DNA of 64,000 nucleotides from Ochotona curzoniae (lineage: Eukaryota; Chordata; Mammalia; Lagomorpha; Ochotonidae). Of the stretch, positions 24,161 through 36,722 are shown in pieces. Position 1 is the first letter of the stretch; each line of letters opens with the position of its first letter. The notes beneath the pieces were generated by a model, which was given only the letters and a program-made list of their open reading frames with translations, searched no databases and was not told the DNA's origin. The translations under genes were made by a program, and so were the position numbers. The stretch spans positions 25,830,001-25,894,000 of the forward strand of contig NW_024466599.1 of NCBI RefSeq assembly GCF_017591425.1, in the 5' to 3' direction.

Positions 24161-24749
24161 GAGTAACGTGGGACAGGCACCACCCACCGTGACATCCAGG
24201 CATGGTTGTGATTAAAGCTGCACCATGTGTACACCTGACTTGCATCCAGGCTTAGGAAACACAGACCCAAGATACTGCAGACACTGCAACATGAACTTAC
24301 AAAACTGCACAAAGTTGAAGAAGCTCAAAGCAATTAAAATGGGTAACGATTCCGTCTTGTCCTGCTCCCTCTGTCCTCCGCAACCACAGCAGGTCACACA
24401 TACACACAACATTTCACAAACCAGTCCCATCTATTTGTCTTCGCCTCAGCTGCAGAGCCACAGGCTTCCACCTCAGTGAGAAAGCCCCCGGGTGCCAGTC
24501 AGCACGTGCCCTGAGCCAGAGGCTTGGTGTTCAAGAGTTCTGGGAAGGAGAAAACAGAAGGATTCCTCAGATCAGCCACCAGGCCAGGGGGTGAAGGGGG
24601 TGCCAAGTAAAAGAGCACTTCAGCTACTTCAGACACAGCCATGTAAGGAGCGGGTCACCCCCAAACACAGCTCAAGAGGCAAGCAAGGTCAAAACCATCT
24701 GCAAGGAACGAAATAAATGCTACAGAAATCAGGCATTGCTTGGGGGGCA

Positions 24750-24920
24750 GGGGGCTGACACCTAGCAATGGAGACACCTGTATGGAGATGCCTGTATCCT
24801 GTATCAGAAATACTGGATTTGATACCCAGCTCCAGTTCCTGACTCAGCTTCCTGCTAATGAGGCAGCCATGATACCACAAGCAACTAGGAGACCAGATGA
24901 GATCCCAGAAGAAAATCTTC
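24750..24920 (+). mobile_element. degenerate C-repeat SINE
   Basis: 'gggctgacacctagcaatgg' and 'gactcagcttcctgctaatg' recall a C-repeat, but the body is degraded and the tail is lost. Confidence 0.5.
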
Positions 24921-25926
24921 TCCCCTCTTCCTCCACTAAACATTGTTCCATAGCAAAAGTGTTATGTGTTTTGAAAGACACATTGAACTAATCTGCTGTC
25001 ATCTGAAAGGAAATCCCCCTTAAGGAGTCTTTACCACGTCAAACTTTGCCATGTGCACGCATCGCCTGGAGAACTCTTTAAAAGGGGTCTGGTTCTGTAG
25101 AGTCGGGAGGACAGAGCCATTTCCAGCAAGCCCTGGGCGATTGTGGGCGGCATGTCCTGAAGAACACTACTGCCACCTGCTGACACCGCTTCACATTGCA
25201 AGGCCAGACCTAGAACGGTAGGAACTAGCCCTGTTTAGGGAACCACACTTCGATTTTTAAAACTTTGTCAACTCATGTCCACTTAGTGCTCCGTTTTTTT
25301 TTTTTTCAGTTACAGTAGTCCTCTGTGTCTAGAGCTTCCCCTGGCCACGGGAGGGCTCGGTCCCCGTGGCAGTGACGTGGCATATAGACAAGGACAGAGC
25401 TGCAGCTCTGAGAACCGTGCGTTTGTGTGGGCAGCTGCTCCTGGCCCTGTGTCCTGTTGGGTACAGTCACACATTCCTGCCTGGACACACTTGCTCTCTC
25501 TCCACAGGACTCTATTTTCAAACATTTACATCTCTCAAATTGCAATTATGTGTAATTCAGTTGTTGTTTTTTTTTTTTTTTTAATGTATTCTTCAAAATA
25601 TGTGCACAGCTCCCAACAGAACATCTTGGTCAGCCTTGTGTAAACAATTCTAACACTCTGAGATGATATCATTTCCTTTGAGAGCAAATAAAACATCCTT
25701 TTGGTTAGCTTGGAAACTTTCTGCTCATTCCTGTTCATATCTAAAGGGTTAGAAACACCACCGCCTTCACTTCCTAACTTTCAAGGCCCTAGGTCAGAAC
25801 CATGGTCCTACTCTTTATCACAAACAAAATCATAGCAGACAGCTAGAGACAAGTGCTGATGGCCTGGGGATGCTTGTGTAAGAAGAACCAGATGTCTTTG
25901 GTTGCCTTGCCCAAGGTAGTAAAGAG

Positions 25927-25948
25927 AAAAAAAAAAAAAAAAAAAAAA
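25927..25948. repeat. poly(A) run
   Basis: Twenty-two consecutive A residues in an intron; no retroelement body was recognised in front of it. Confidence 0.9.
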
Positions 25949-26343
25949 CTGCCATCAGATTTTTAGGCTGCAGTCCTTGCCCTTGCTTCCCTGCCCGTGG
26001 TTCTGAAAGGTTACGGTGAGCATCAAAGATGCTTCAGAAGTCGCTCTTGGTGGACTGCACCTGCACGCGGGAATCCACTGAGGGGACCTTCTCGGGCCTG
26101 CTAGGGCGCCACCGTGTCTGACGTCTGACAGGGCATTGATAACGCAGAATCCTAAAACAGTTACGGAAATCAGTCCCAGTACAGGTATGCAGGACGCGGG
26201 CACCCCAGGACACACTCGGGATATAAATCGTTTCCGTTTCATTGCCATCTCAGGGGCCTCTGGCACAGGAAGAGCAGAGGTTGCCCCCCGGAGAACACCG
26301 TGGGAGATCCGACGGGTCACGGGGTCTTTTTTCACTCCCTCAG

Positions 26344-26491
26344 ACTGCAGGGTTGACTTGTCGTTTTTAATCGACGGGAGCTCCAGCCTTGGCAGACGCC
26401 GATTCCGAATCCAGAAGCAGTTCCTGGCTGACATCGCGCAAGCCCTTGACATTGGCCCTGCGGGTCCCCTGATGGGTATTGTTCAGTACGG
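26344..26491 (+). CDS. VIT: VIT coding exon: start of first vWA domain
   Basis: This exon opens the first von Willebrand factor A domain. After Asn-Cys-Arg it runs into beta strand 1, Val-Asp-Leu-Ser-Phe-Leu-Ile, and then the metal-binding (MIDAS) motif Asp-Gly-Ser-Ser-Ser at 26373-26387. Helix 1 follows (Arg-Phe-Arg-Ile-Gln-Lys-Gln), and the exon ends in strand 2 with Met-Gly-Ile-Val-Gln-Tyr-Gly. The acceptor is 'cactccctcag' ending at 26343 and the donor is 'gtaagt' at 26492. It enters in phase 1 and leaves in phase 2. The Cys at its start probably pairs with a Cys at the end of the domain, as in other matrix vWA modules (inference). An open frame extends about 200 bp upstream of the exon by chance. 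Confidence 0.95.
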
Positions 26492-26611
26492 GTAAGTGCG
26501 GCTAGAACTAATGACACGTGTTTCACTGTGTGCTCCAAACGATACTAATGTGTCCTAGAGCACAAATTCGTCCTCTTCCCTTCTAGAGAGGTAAGTTTAA
26601 GAAGAGATTGG

Positions 26612-26940
26612 GGGCCCAACACAATAGCGTAGTGGTTAAAGTCCTCACCTTGCACGCCTGGGATCCCATTGGGCACTGGTACTGATCCCAGCAGCCCCAC
26701 TTCCCATCCAGCTCCCTGCTTGTGGCCTGGGAAAGCAGTCGAGGACAGCCCAAAGATTTGGGACCTTGCACCTGTGTAGGAGACCTGGAAGAAGCTGCAG
26801 GCTCCTGGCTTCAGATTGGCTCAGCTCCAACCATTGTGGGCACTTGGGGAGTGAATCATGGGACGGAAGATCTTCCTCTCTGTCTTGCCTCCTCTCTGTA
26901 TATCTGACTTTCCAATAAAAATAAATAAATCTTAAAAATA
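26612..26940 (+). mobile_element. C-repeat SINE, first of a head-to-tail pair
   Basis: Complete: 'gggcccaacacaatagcgta', 'ggcctgggaaagcagtcgag', 'cttggggagtgaatcatggg', 'aataaaaataaataaatctt'. It starts 120 bases after the donor of the first vWA1 exon. Confidence 0.92.
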
Positions 26941-26966
26941 AATAACTAGAAAAAAAGAAATTAAAG

Positions 26967-27290
26967 GCCCAGTGCTGATGCCTAGTAGTAAAGTCGTTGA
27001 CTTGTATGCATCAGGATCCCATAGAGGCACCAGTTCTAATCCTAGCAGCCCTGCTTCCCATCCAGCTTCCTGCCTGTGGCCTGGGAAAGCAGTCAAGGAT
27101 AACCCAGGGCTTTGGGACCCTGCACCCATGTAGGAGACCCAGAAGAGGCTCCGGGCTCCTGGCTTCAGATCAGCCCAGGTCTAGCTGTTGCAGCCACTTG
27201 GGGAGTGAATCAGCGGACAGAAGATCTCTCTGTCTCTTTTCCTCTCTGTATATCTGATTTCCAATTAAAATAAAAATAAATCTTAAAAGA
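26967..27290 (+). mobile_element. C-repeat SINE, second of a head-to-tail pair
   Basis: Complete: 'ggcccagtgctgatgcctag', 'ggcctgggaaagcagtcaag', 'cttggggagtgaatcagcgg', tail 'taaaaataaatcttaaaag'. It lies just after the A-rich tail of the previous copy. Confidence 0.92.
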
Positions 27291-28334
27291 AAAGAAATCA
27301 GGGCAGTCCAGATGCTGACACTGAGACTTCCCGAGGGGAAGGACAACGTAGCAAACTCATGAGGGATCTGCGAGGCTGGGAGTTAGGAGAACCGCTAAAC
27401 CAGGAAGCTCAGCCACTGGAGAGCGAGGCTCCCTGAGGGCTAGTGTTTCCTTAGGGACTGTCCCCTGGGCTGCAGCCATCGTGCAGGCACAGCGTCTGAC
27501 CTTCTGCTCTCTCCCCTCCTAACACCCTTTGACCTCTGCACTAGTCCTGGAACTTTTATTCAGAATGTGTGGGGAGGTGTGAGTCAGCTCAACAATCGAG
27601 TGACTACCCCTACACGTGATCAGCTATTCCAGCGATGGGCTCATGCTGACATTCAATCTCAACCTTTTCATCTCTTAGTCAAAATCATAAGGCAATCTTG
27701 TTTCAGACAAAAATAGGTTTCTCCCCTACAACAGATAGGCAGAGATTGACAGATGATAATCAGAAAAGCCTGGGCGAATCTCAAATGCAGGCACTGCCAT
27801 CTGCAAGAGCTCCTCTAGCCAAAAATTATCGCCCCTCGCACAGAAGGCAGCTGGACCCCCCAGGGTGCCTTTGCCCCACCCCCCAGCTCTGCCTCTTGGG
27901 CCTTGGAGGTGAAGCAGTATCAGCACTGGTGGCTTCTGCTCAGAGCTATATTCATCATTTTATGGCTTCTCCTAAAACTGACCCAGGCTTCCCCCTTCCC
28001 TCCCCTCCCCCACCGTCCCCCAGGCAGCATTTTAGCATGGGCTGTTATACGGAAGATGCCTGAGGATTTTTGAGTTGCCAAGAGAAACAGCAATATTTTA
28101 TTTTCCCTAAGAACCTGTAACATTTGTGTCTTTGGAAGTAAATACAAACTCCACATCTGTACCACCCTCCGTGCCTGTGAGAGAAGATTATGTAAACCAC
28201 ATCTTATATAGTCAAAAATAGCTACTTACCCCAAGCACTACCTTTCAATGTCAAATTATCTCATGGAGATGTTTTTGGTTCAAAGCTTAGTGTGTTGTCT
28301 TGCACTTAAAATTCGGTTTTGTTTTTGTCCATTT

Positions 28335-28613
28335 AAGATTTATTTATTTGAGGGGCAGAGTGAGAAGGGAGGGCTCTTCCATTGGCTAACTCACTCCCCA
28401 AATGGATACAAAAGCCGAGTGCCAAGAATACCAGTCAGGTCTCCCGTGTAGGTGCAGGGCCCCAAGTTACCTAAGCCATTTTGCATAGCTTTCCTCGGGG
28501 CTGCAGCAAGAAACTGGATAGAAAGTAGAGCAACCAGGACTTGAATCGATGCTCCTATGGGGAACCAGCATCGCAAGCAGCTATTAAGTCTGCTGTACCA
28601 CAATGATGGCTCC
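28335..28613 (-). mobile_element. C-repeat SINE, minus strand
   Basis: 'aagatttatttatttgaggg', 'actcactccccaaatggata', 'ggtctcccgtgtaggtgcag' and 'tgtaccacaatgatggctcc'. Moderately diverged. Confidence 0.82.
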
Positions 28614-28728
28614 AACACTTTTACTTTACAAACTTGTGTCTACCACAGCTTGTAGTTCAACAGGAACACAAGGTGGGAAATATGTCAAAGAAAAGTGAAG
28701 TGAGAATATCTTGGATTAAAGAACAAAT

Positions 28729-29018
28729 GGGGGACCTGCCATGACAGCCTATGCATACAGCTGCATCCCATATGGGTGCTGGTTTGTGTCCTGGTTGCTC
28801 CACTTCCCATCCAGCACCCTGCTTGTGGCCTGGGAAAGCAGTGGAGGATGACCCAAAGCCTTGAGACCCTGCACCTGCAGGAGAGATCTGGAAAAAGCTC
28901 CTGGCTGCAGCTATTGCAGTCACTTGGGGAGTGAATCAGCAGAAGGAAGATCTTTCTGTCTCTCCTCTCTTTAAATCTGCCTTTCCAATAAAAATAAATC
29001 TTAAAAAAAAAAAAAAAG
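28729..29018 (+). mobile_element. C-repeat SINE
   Basis: 'gggacctgccatgacagcct', 'ggcctgggaaagcagtggag', 'cttggggagtgaatcagcag', tail 'ccaataaaaataaatcttaa' plus an A-run. Confidence 0.9.
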
Positions 29019-29624
29019 GAAGAGAAGGAAGACCAGTAGACTTGTTTCCCTTTGCAGTTTGTCCTCAGAGTTCACGTGCTAGAAACTTCATGCCAGTGCA
29101 TGTTGGGATATGGGGTTGGACACCGGGCGGCTCCGATCTTGGGAATGGACCAGAGTCCTGGCAGCAGCACAAATGAGGTAGCACAGAAGAGTGTCTCTTT
29201 TTCCAAGCAGCTTTCATCCTCTCTTGTTCTCCTGCCAGGGGATGACACAGCACAGAGGACAGGGCCAGCCATGGCCCTTGGATGTGCCAGCCCCCAGGAC
29301 TGTCAGAACCAGACTGTTTTATCAAGTACCCATGCTGTGCTACTCTCTCGCAGCCCCACAAGACAAAGACACCCTAAAATATGCTGTTTTGTCCATTTCC
29401 TGACGCAACCTGCATTGGCAAGAAAGGATTTCCCCCCGTGTTTTGTGACTGTCCTCTCACACACATCCCTCGCCACCTGCCTTTTATCCATGCCAGGCCC
29501 TTGTGACTGTGGCGCTCTTACGAGAAGCAAGTGTCCTTTCTTTGTGTGATGCTCACAGAAGCTAACCCATCATCTTCAGCCTACCCGGGCACCAGGACTG
29601 AGCGGAAAGCACCATGATCACTGA

Positions 29625-29720
29625 TGGGCGATCTGAATGCTGGCCTTGCCCCCCCCCCCGGTGACCTTCAGCAAGTCACTTAACCCCTGCGTGTGGGTGC
29701 TGCCACCTGTGCAGGCGGGG
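29625..29720 (-). repeat. MIR-like fragment with internal C-run
   Basis: 'ccttcagcaagtcacttaac' followed by 'ccctgcgtgtgggtg' fits the MIR core in antisense. A run of twelve C residues lies just before it (around 29649-29659). Confidence 0.45.
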
Positions 29721-31721
29721 GTCAGCCACATGATTTATGAGGGCTCTACCCCTTCTGTGATTCAGCAGCTGGTTCCCTATTCAGAAGGCATGCGGCAAGT
29801 CAATGGCAACCACCCACCCCCTCATACTACCAGCTGCTTTCCGTCCAGCCCTGCAGGCCCAAGGATGCAATATGATCCATGATGAAGTGAGAGCTTGCCT
29901 TGTGGCTGTCCATCCACCTAGGGGGCGTGCAGTAAACAAAGTAAATGGGACAATGATGCCAAGAAGGGATCCAAGGATACTTTTGATGGGGTTACTGGGT
30001 GGCTCCCCTCTGTCCTGTCTTGCTCCAGTGTTTGCATGCACAAAGGAAGCAGCAGGGAAGGGAGAGCTCAACCAAAATTGGGCACTGAGCTGAGGCCCCC
30101 GTTTCTAGAAAAAAGAAAACATGACCAATTGGGAATTTGGCTCCGTCCGCAGCATCCGAGTCCTCTCAGACACCGATGGCTTCTGTTCCCAGTAAGAACG
30201 CTCTCAGAATTACAGGGTTCAAGGCCACTGAGAGCACCTGCTTCTGCCTCTTCTCAGGGTAAAGAGGGCATGCATGCCAAAGAGAGAGTGAGAAGGCCCT
30301 GGCCCAGCCACTTGCCCCTAACTCAGAATCTCTCCTATGCTCTGACTTCTCACCTCCACGGCCACCATGGCTGCTCCACACAGCTCCCCTAAGAGGTTCC
30401 TTCCCTTGGTTTTCCTTAGGAGAACTGGGTTGGGATTTAGACTTTCAAGTTCTGAATTTAAAAGACTCGTAGTAAAGGCAAGGCAAATGGGAAATAAGAA
30501 ACAGCATTGCAAGGAGTATCAAGTTTGTCCTAAACACATAGTCATCCTGGGTCCTGCTCGAGGACCCTCTGGGAACAAGAAACAGGAGAGCCACTTGGGA
30601 GAGCCCGGGTGAAGGACGCGCGCCTGTCAGGTCAAGGAGTTCTGTAGGACTGACGGGCATGTGTCATCTACACAGCCTCCACCCCTACACACACAGCTTC
30701 CTCTCCTGCTCCGTTGTTCCATTCTCCTCTCAGCAAACCAGCACCCTCCACCAGGCCCGCGCTTTCTGCTCCCACATCACCGCACCTTGCGCTGACTTCC
30801 TGCCATTGGCTGAGCCGAGAGGAAGGGCAAGCCGCTGTGGTCTCGCCTGGGCTCCAGCTCCACCCTCCTCACCTGCAGGGGCTCAGGCCCCAAGGGCGTC
30901 CACCTGTGAGCCGCCAGCATGTTCCTACCACAGTCATCTCCCACCTCCGATAATAGAGGCAGCTCTTAATAAACTCAGAGACGCCCAGAGGCCTTCCCCC
31001 AGAACACAACAGCAAAAGACGCAACCGCGGAATGAAGGCGAACGTTAATCCTGGGTTAATCCCTGAAATGTCAAACAAAATTGACTTCATAGCGAAGAAG
31101 CTGCTCAACTGTCAAGACAGCTTCCGATAATTGACCAGGCTCAAGATTAAGACATCACGCTTGAACAAAAGGCTAGGACTCAAGGCTGTCTTGCACAGGC
31201 GTACTCAGTTAAAATTCTCCAACCCCTAGGCTCGTGATTGTCCTTAACACCAACGGGGACATGAAAAGGCTAAATGGGAGACGAGGCAGATGGAGTAGCT
31301 GTTAGGGAAGCTCCAGCCAGCAGGATGGAAGTGACCTCATCCTCAGGCACCCGGTGCCCTCCCGGTCTTTGGTGTGTCCGCATTAGGGCCTCCGTTTCAG
31401 TCTAAGTGGAACTGAAGTGCACGCGTTCTCTTGTGCTTTGCAATCAATCCTAGAATATCGAAACTGGAAAGTGGCTTTGGAACAAAGGAACAGGTGGAAC
31501 TTTTTTTAATGAAAAAAGTTGAGCCCCCCTGAGCTCAGCTGAGCCACATAGCACAGGACAGTCAGGGGGGAGGGTAAGCAGCCAGGGGTCCCCAAAGTGG
31601 TCTGTGACCAAAATCTGAGGCCAAATGACTAAAATTAAAACTAAGGACCCTAAGACAGCAAAATTGTCCCAGATCATCTGGGCATCCAAATTTAATCATG
31701 GCTCTTTAAAACTGGAAAGTC

Positions 31722-32005
31722 TGGGCATTTGGCATGAAATGCCATTAGGGATGCCTATTTCCTGTAGGAGAGTCCCTTGGTTCAGGTTCTGGCTTCCCTT
31801 GCAGCTGCAGCCTCTGCTAATGTGCACCCTTAGAGGCAACAGATGACGGATCCAAACACGTGGCTCGTTGCCACCCTGTGGGAAACATGGAGTATGTTTT
31901 AGGCTCCTGTGTCTGGGCCAGCCCAGGCCTGGCTGGGTAGGCATTGGAGCAGTGAACCAGCAGACTGATAGCTCCCTCTCCCTCTCTGCCTTTCAGATAA
32001 CTAGC
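31722..32005 (+). mobile_element. old C-repeat SINE
   Basis: 'gcctctgctaatgtgcaccc', 'cctgtgtctgggccagccca' and 'ctctctgcctttcagataac' in the expected order. Strongly diverged. Confidence 0.65.
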
Positions 32006-32189
32006 ATGTTTTAACCTGGAAAACCTGTCCCAGTTATTGTCGAGACTTGGTGGGGGGCGTGGATGGTGAGGGGGTGCACAGTGTGAAAGGACATCACTGA
32101 CTGTGAACCAGGCAGGCAGGCAGCCTCAAAAACTGGGGGAAAAGAAAGAGATTCTCTCCAAACGGAACTCTGAAAGCAGCATGGCCCCG

Positions 32190-32300
32190 CAGGTGCCTCG
32201 ATTTTAACCCATGGAGACTGCAACAGACTCAATCTCCTGAGCTGGGATCTAAAACCGCTCTGGCGTGTGGCTAAAGCCACTAAGTTTAGAGGGGTTGTGG
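32190..32300 (+). repeat. fragment of unassigned ancient repeat
   Basis: 'cctcgattttaacccatgga' and 'aagccactaagtttagaggg' match the tail of the same kind of old repeat seen at 8770-9290. Confidence 0.4.
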
Positions 32301-34053
32301 CCCAGCAGGTGGGAGTTACAACACCCATGGAAGGACCCATTAAACCAGAACCAGGCAAGGGACCGGAGCCCCCACGGTATCCTCTCGTGGAAGTCCAGAC
32401 TCACCTGCTCCCCTGGCGGGAAACACAGCCCGGCTACCTGTGCAGTAAGTGATGCCGCCTGTTGTAGACACGGGCCCCAACTCCACCTCAGGGACACTGA
32501 CTCTTCAAGAACTGAAAGGATTCCAGGATAGCTGCCCACCACCTGCCTGTTAGCCCCTGTGAGGACCCCACAGTTGCACCCCTCTCGTCGCTGAGAGCCA
32601 GGCAGCCCAGCCTCGCAAACCCCAGTCACTAGTCTCAAGGCCAGGTTGATTACGATCTGCACAAAAATTGCAAGCTTTTTCTGGTCCTTACCTGCCTTCT
32701 CTTGGAGGAACACACACGAAACGGTGCACTTGACTTCCTGCCGCCACCGCCCTGGTGCCCCAGGAGTCCCTGGAGCTCCCGGCGCGCCCTGGTTAATCTC
32801 TCCCTGGAGAAGCACAGGAGGGTCAGCGCAGAGCCCTCATTAAGCCCCTCGTTCCACTCAGTCCTCAGCACAGTGTATTGAGGACACTGTGGAGGCCAGG
32901 TGTCTCTAGTCTTCATCCTTAACTAGTCGCTAGTCTTCTAGTGACTCCGGTGTGCAACCAGAGAAAGCTCAAATATGCCCCGGGGGCTCTGCTGTCCTCT
33001 GGGCTGTGCCATGATCCTGTCCCTTCTCATCTGTCCCCAAGTGGCCAGTCTGGCAGTCTGTGGGAGACCCAGCCCTTTCTCTTTTCTTGGCATTTTTTTG
33101 TCCTTGCTTCTGACTTTTTGTTTATTCTCCTCCCTCTTAGTACTGGCAGCCTCGCGGCAGATTTTCTTGATTCTTACACAGCATCCGAGACTAAGACATG
33201 GCCACACACATTGTCATCTGGGAGCTCACTAGCAACGCAGAGCCTCACACTTCACTCTGGTTCTGCAGCCCCAGAATCTCCAATTCACCAGCTCCTCCCC
33301 GCCCCCAGGTGAGCAGGTGCCTCTGTCTCGTGGCATCTCTCTTTCCCAGCACTCACCGGGGGAAGCCCTGTGCCGCAGGACAGCTGTGCAGCTGTTAGAC
33401 CAGGTGGCTCAGTGAAACCGCTTGCATCAGCGGATTGCACATCCACACTTCCTCTAGCAGGAAAAGGCTAATGTAGGTTCATTTTAGACTCTTTGGTGGA
33501 TGGGTGAAATACTATTGCTAATTCCCAACAGCACTCATCCAAAACAATGGAATGTTTATTGGATGTTGCTCCTCCTGCTCCGGTGCTAGGACAGCTGAAA
33601 AAGACCAGTGTCCAGGCTTCCTTGTTCCAAGTCCCCACTGGGCTGGCCAGAAGGAGGACATGAAGGCAGAATCATTTGCAACCTGAGCCAGGCACGGCCT
33701 GTGGGGACTGCCAGCAAGTCCCCTGGAATGGACTCCTGCCCTCATGGGTACACTGCATCGCACTAAGTCCACAGGGCCGCACATTTTCACCAGTTGTAAC
33801 CTAAGATGTTGTGCTGTTGGAAGAAATGGTTTTGAAAGATTCTTGCCGGAGGGAATATGATTAGTTCATGTTTCTCTAGTGGAACATCAATCCTGTGCAA
33901 CGGTTCACTCCAAGTGCCTGAAAGTGGCCAGGGGGGCCCCGTGGACTCTGGGACTTTAACAGAAGTAGACCTTGAAGGCTGAAAGGGCCTTTGAGGTCTT
34001 TCAGAGTTCACTACTTGCAAAACTTTGCTGAGAAGAAGGGTTGGGTTCTTGAC

Positions 34054-34071
34054 TTAAAAAAAAAAAAAAAA
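34054..34071. repeat. poly(A) run
   Basis: An A-run in the long vWA1 intron with no recognised element in front of it. Confidence 0.8.
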
Positions 34072-34679
34072 AGCAATTTCCAGGCCTCAGTGAGTTTCTT
34101 GCAAGGAGAGGTCTGAGCATGCGCAAGTATCCCAGGTGAGTTTTATCATCAGCCAGCTCTGGAAACACTGATGTCCTCCCAGGCTACACCTGGGTGGATC
34201 CTTGACGGGTCTCGTTCTTAAATATTTACCCAATAGCTATTTCCTATTACACAAATCATCGCTCTCCATGCACAGCCACCTCCTAGCTCCCTGCAATTTC
34301 TCTTTGTCAGTCTTAGCTCTTCTTCCAACTAGAGAACAATTTTGTATGTTCTTTTTGAGCTATAAACCTGTTTATTTGCATATTTTCAAATGAAATGTTT
34401 AATATTGCTGAGAAAACTTTAAAGAGGACTTGTAATAAACTTATGGATAAAAAGATGGCTTACATATATATATATAAAAGCAGTGGCCTACCTCTTTGAA
34501 CTTTTGAAATATTCTACATGTTTGAAAAGCAATGAGCTAAGGTGCCAGGTTGCCAACTTTCACATATCCTGAGACATATGCATGACCCAGATGCTCTGGT
34601 CTTGCCACCTGCCACAGTCTACAGTTTGATGACTTGTCAGTCTTCCTGTGATATAATTCAGGTGCAATTTTCACGAGCA

Positions 34680-34975
34680 GGTTTGCTTTGTTCCTTGGAG
34701 AAACAGACAGAGTGATACAGACAGAAAGCCCTCGTTCTGCTGACTCCTCCCCTAAATGTTCACCATGACCAGGGCTGGTTAGAGCAAAGCCAAATGTCGG
34801 GATTTGAACCTAGATCTCCCCCAACTTAGACGACAGGGACCAAGTTATTTGAGCCATTCCTGCTGCCTCCAAGGTTTTGCCTTGGTGGGAAGTTGGAATC
34901 AGGAGATGGAAAGGAGAATTAAAACCCAGATACTCTGACATGAAACACAGACGCCTCACCCACCAAGGCCAAACA
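34680..34975 (-). mobile_element. old C-repeat SINE, minus strand
   Basis: 'tgctgactcctcccctaaat', 'gtcgggatttgaacctagat' and 'agacgcctcacccaccaagg' are the SINE landmarks read in antisense. Diverged. Confidence 0.6.
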
Positions 34976-35754
34976 CATTTACTGAATGTTTGCCATGGAT
35001 GAAGCACTGTGCCATTTGCAAGAGACACCGAATTTAATTTTTAAGTGACTTGATGGCATTTGCCTGTAAGACCCTTGGTGGGTCAGCTCCCTGCCTTTGC
35101 CCCAATCATCATTTTAGCAGCAGAAGAGGATTTCTGAGGTCTTTGGATCCACCCTTTAAATCCATTAAAATAATGGAAAAAAGGTATATATGATAGAGAT
35201 TATGATATTGGAACCTCACAATATTTTCTCAGTTAAAATTTAAAGCACCCATTCCTTATATGCATGAATAGTTCCTCTCCACTCATCCAAATCTGGATTC
35301 ACCTGCATCTGTGATGGAAGAGCCAGAGCCGTGTGGAGCTCAGAGGCAGCACTTGGCCTTCAATCCAGGAAGGAGAGGATGTCTGACTTGCTTTCTTTTG
35401 TTTATTTGTTCTAGGATTACCCAGGACCCCCTGAGTGCTAAACACTGGTGAAGCTAGGAAGCCTGTTCTCAAGTTTCTTATAGTCAATTCTCATGCTTGT
35501 GGATTTGGTGTTTGCAAATCCACTTCCTGGCTAAAGTTCCCATTTATTTATAACAACAAATGTGTGATTCAGAGCATTTTACAGCCATGTTCAGTCATGT
35601 TCACAGGTGGGAAAAATTTCCACTCCTCCATTGCACCTGTCAGCAACAATAAGCAAGCAAGGTAACACTCTGTCTTCTGGTTCCGCTCTTTGCGAGTATC
35701 CTTTCACAGTCTGCTTTTCTCACTTCTGCACTTTTCTTTGGTGACCTGGCTCCC

Positions 35755-36100
35755 AAATTTAGTGCTGCAATGCTACCTAGTGTTCCAAAGTACGAAAAGG
35801 CATTGCTATTGGCTTCCAGAAAAAATGAAGTGTTGGATAAGCTTTGCTCAGGCAGCAGTAGTGGAGCTGATGGTCATGAGTTCAAAGTTAATGAATCAAT
35901 AATTTGGTATATTCAGAAAAGGGAAAGGAAATTTATTTTCTATATTTGATTATGCTCCAGAAAGTGCCAAAATAACAGCTGCAGTATGCAACAGAAAGGG
36001 CATATGGGAAAGAGCTACAGGAAAAAAATTATGGGCAACTGATTCAAAAAAGAAAAGCTAACATAAAGCATCATCGTAAGACTAAAAAGCCAAAGACATT
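35755..36100 (+). mobile_element. Tigger/pogo-like transposase relic
   Basis: In one frame (from about 35828) the translation reads Glu-Val-Leu-Asp-Lys-Leu, then Val-Asn-Glu-Ser-Ile-Ile-Trp-Tyr-Ile-Gln-Lys-Arg-Glu. This resembles the helix-turn-helix DNA-binding part of Tigger-type transposases (Val-Leu-Asp-Lys-Leu ... Val-Asn-Glu-Ser-Thr-Ile-Arg-x-Ile). After a stop and frame change, Ala-Pro-Glu-Ser-Ala-Lys-Ile-Thr follows, again a Tigger pattern. The frame is broken, so it is a dead fragment. Confidence 0.55.
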
Positions 36101-36439
36101 TATTGGCACACTGCCCTAGGTGAGAAAACTGGTAAATGTTCTCAGCTAATGTCTTACTGCAAATACCACAGAAACTTATTTATAAGAAATTTAAATTTAG
36201 TGTCTTGCATAGAAAACAAGATTATCTACTGCTCTGTCCATGAAAATCTCGTGACCAGTGACTCATAGGAACCAAAGCATATATTTCCACTGAGCAGTAA
36301 TACAATTTTCCTGTGTTCCTCGTGACCTTATAGAACCTGACTTGCCAAGAATAACAAGACTGGCTGTATACGTAGCATAAGAAAGAGCAAGTCATCATCA
36401 TTTGTTCCACATTAAGACAGACCCCAGGCTGATCAACAT

Positions 36440-36722
36440 TAAGAATAGGCATCCCCTGTCAGAGCGCCACTTCGGTTTCCAGCCACTGCACTTCCCAAGC
36501 AGCTCCCTGCGAATGCACTTGGGAAAGCAGCAGAACAAAGCACGTGTGGGCCCCTGCTGCCCAATTGTGAGGCCAGGAGACAGTGTCGGGCTCCTGGTTT
36601 TGACCTGGCCCAACTCCAGTCACTGCAGCCATGTGGGGAGTGAGTAAGTGAATGGAAGACCTCTCCCAACTCAATCCACTCTATCTTTAAAATAAGTAAA
36701 GTAAGTCTTATTTTTTAAAAAA
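36440..36722 (+). mobile_element. old C-repeat SINE
   Basis: 'cagctccctgcgaatgcact', 'ggctcctggttttgacctgg' and 'atgtggggagtgagtaagtg', ending in an A-rich tail. Confidence 0.8.

Larger units (their letters stand above)
22895..26343. other. VIT intron
   Basis: It contains a minus-strand SINE at 23683-23983, a MER5-like fragment near 24065-24160, a degenerate SINE at 24750-24920 and an A-run at 25927-25948. The rest is unassigned. Confidence 0.6.

Noticed and set aside
26136..26495. Possible alternative start exon or longer exon at the beginning of vWA1
   Set aside because: The frame is open upstream of 26344 by chance. The acceptor at 26343 is strong, the upstream peptide is unlike vitrin, and the 22832 exon joins in phase.
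32249..32815. Minus-strand frame of 188 codons with five collagen-like Gly-x-Y triplets
   Set aside because: Only a short Gly-Ala-Pro-type run near the start is collagen-like. The rest has no similarity I recognise and runs into the fragment of an old repeat. No collagen exon boundaries were convincing.
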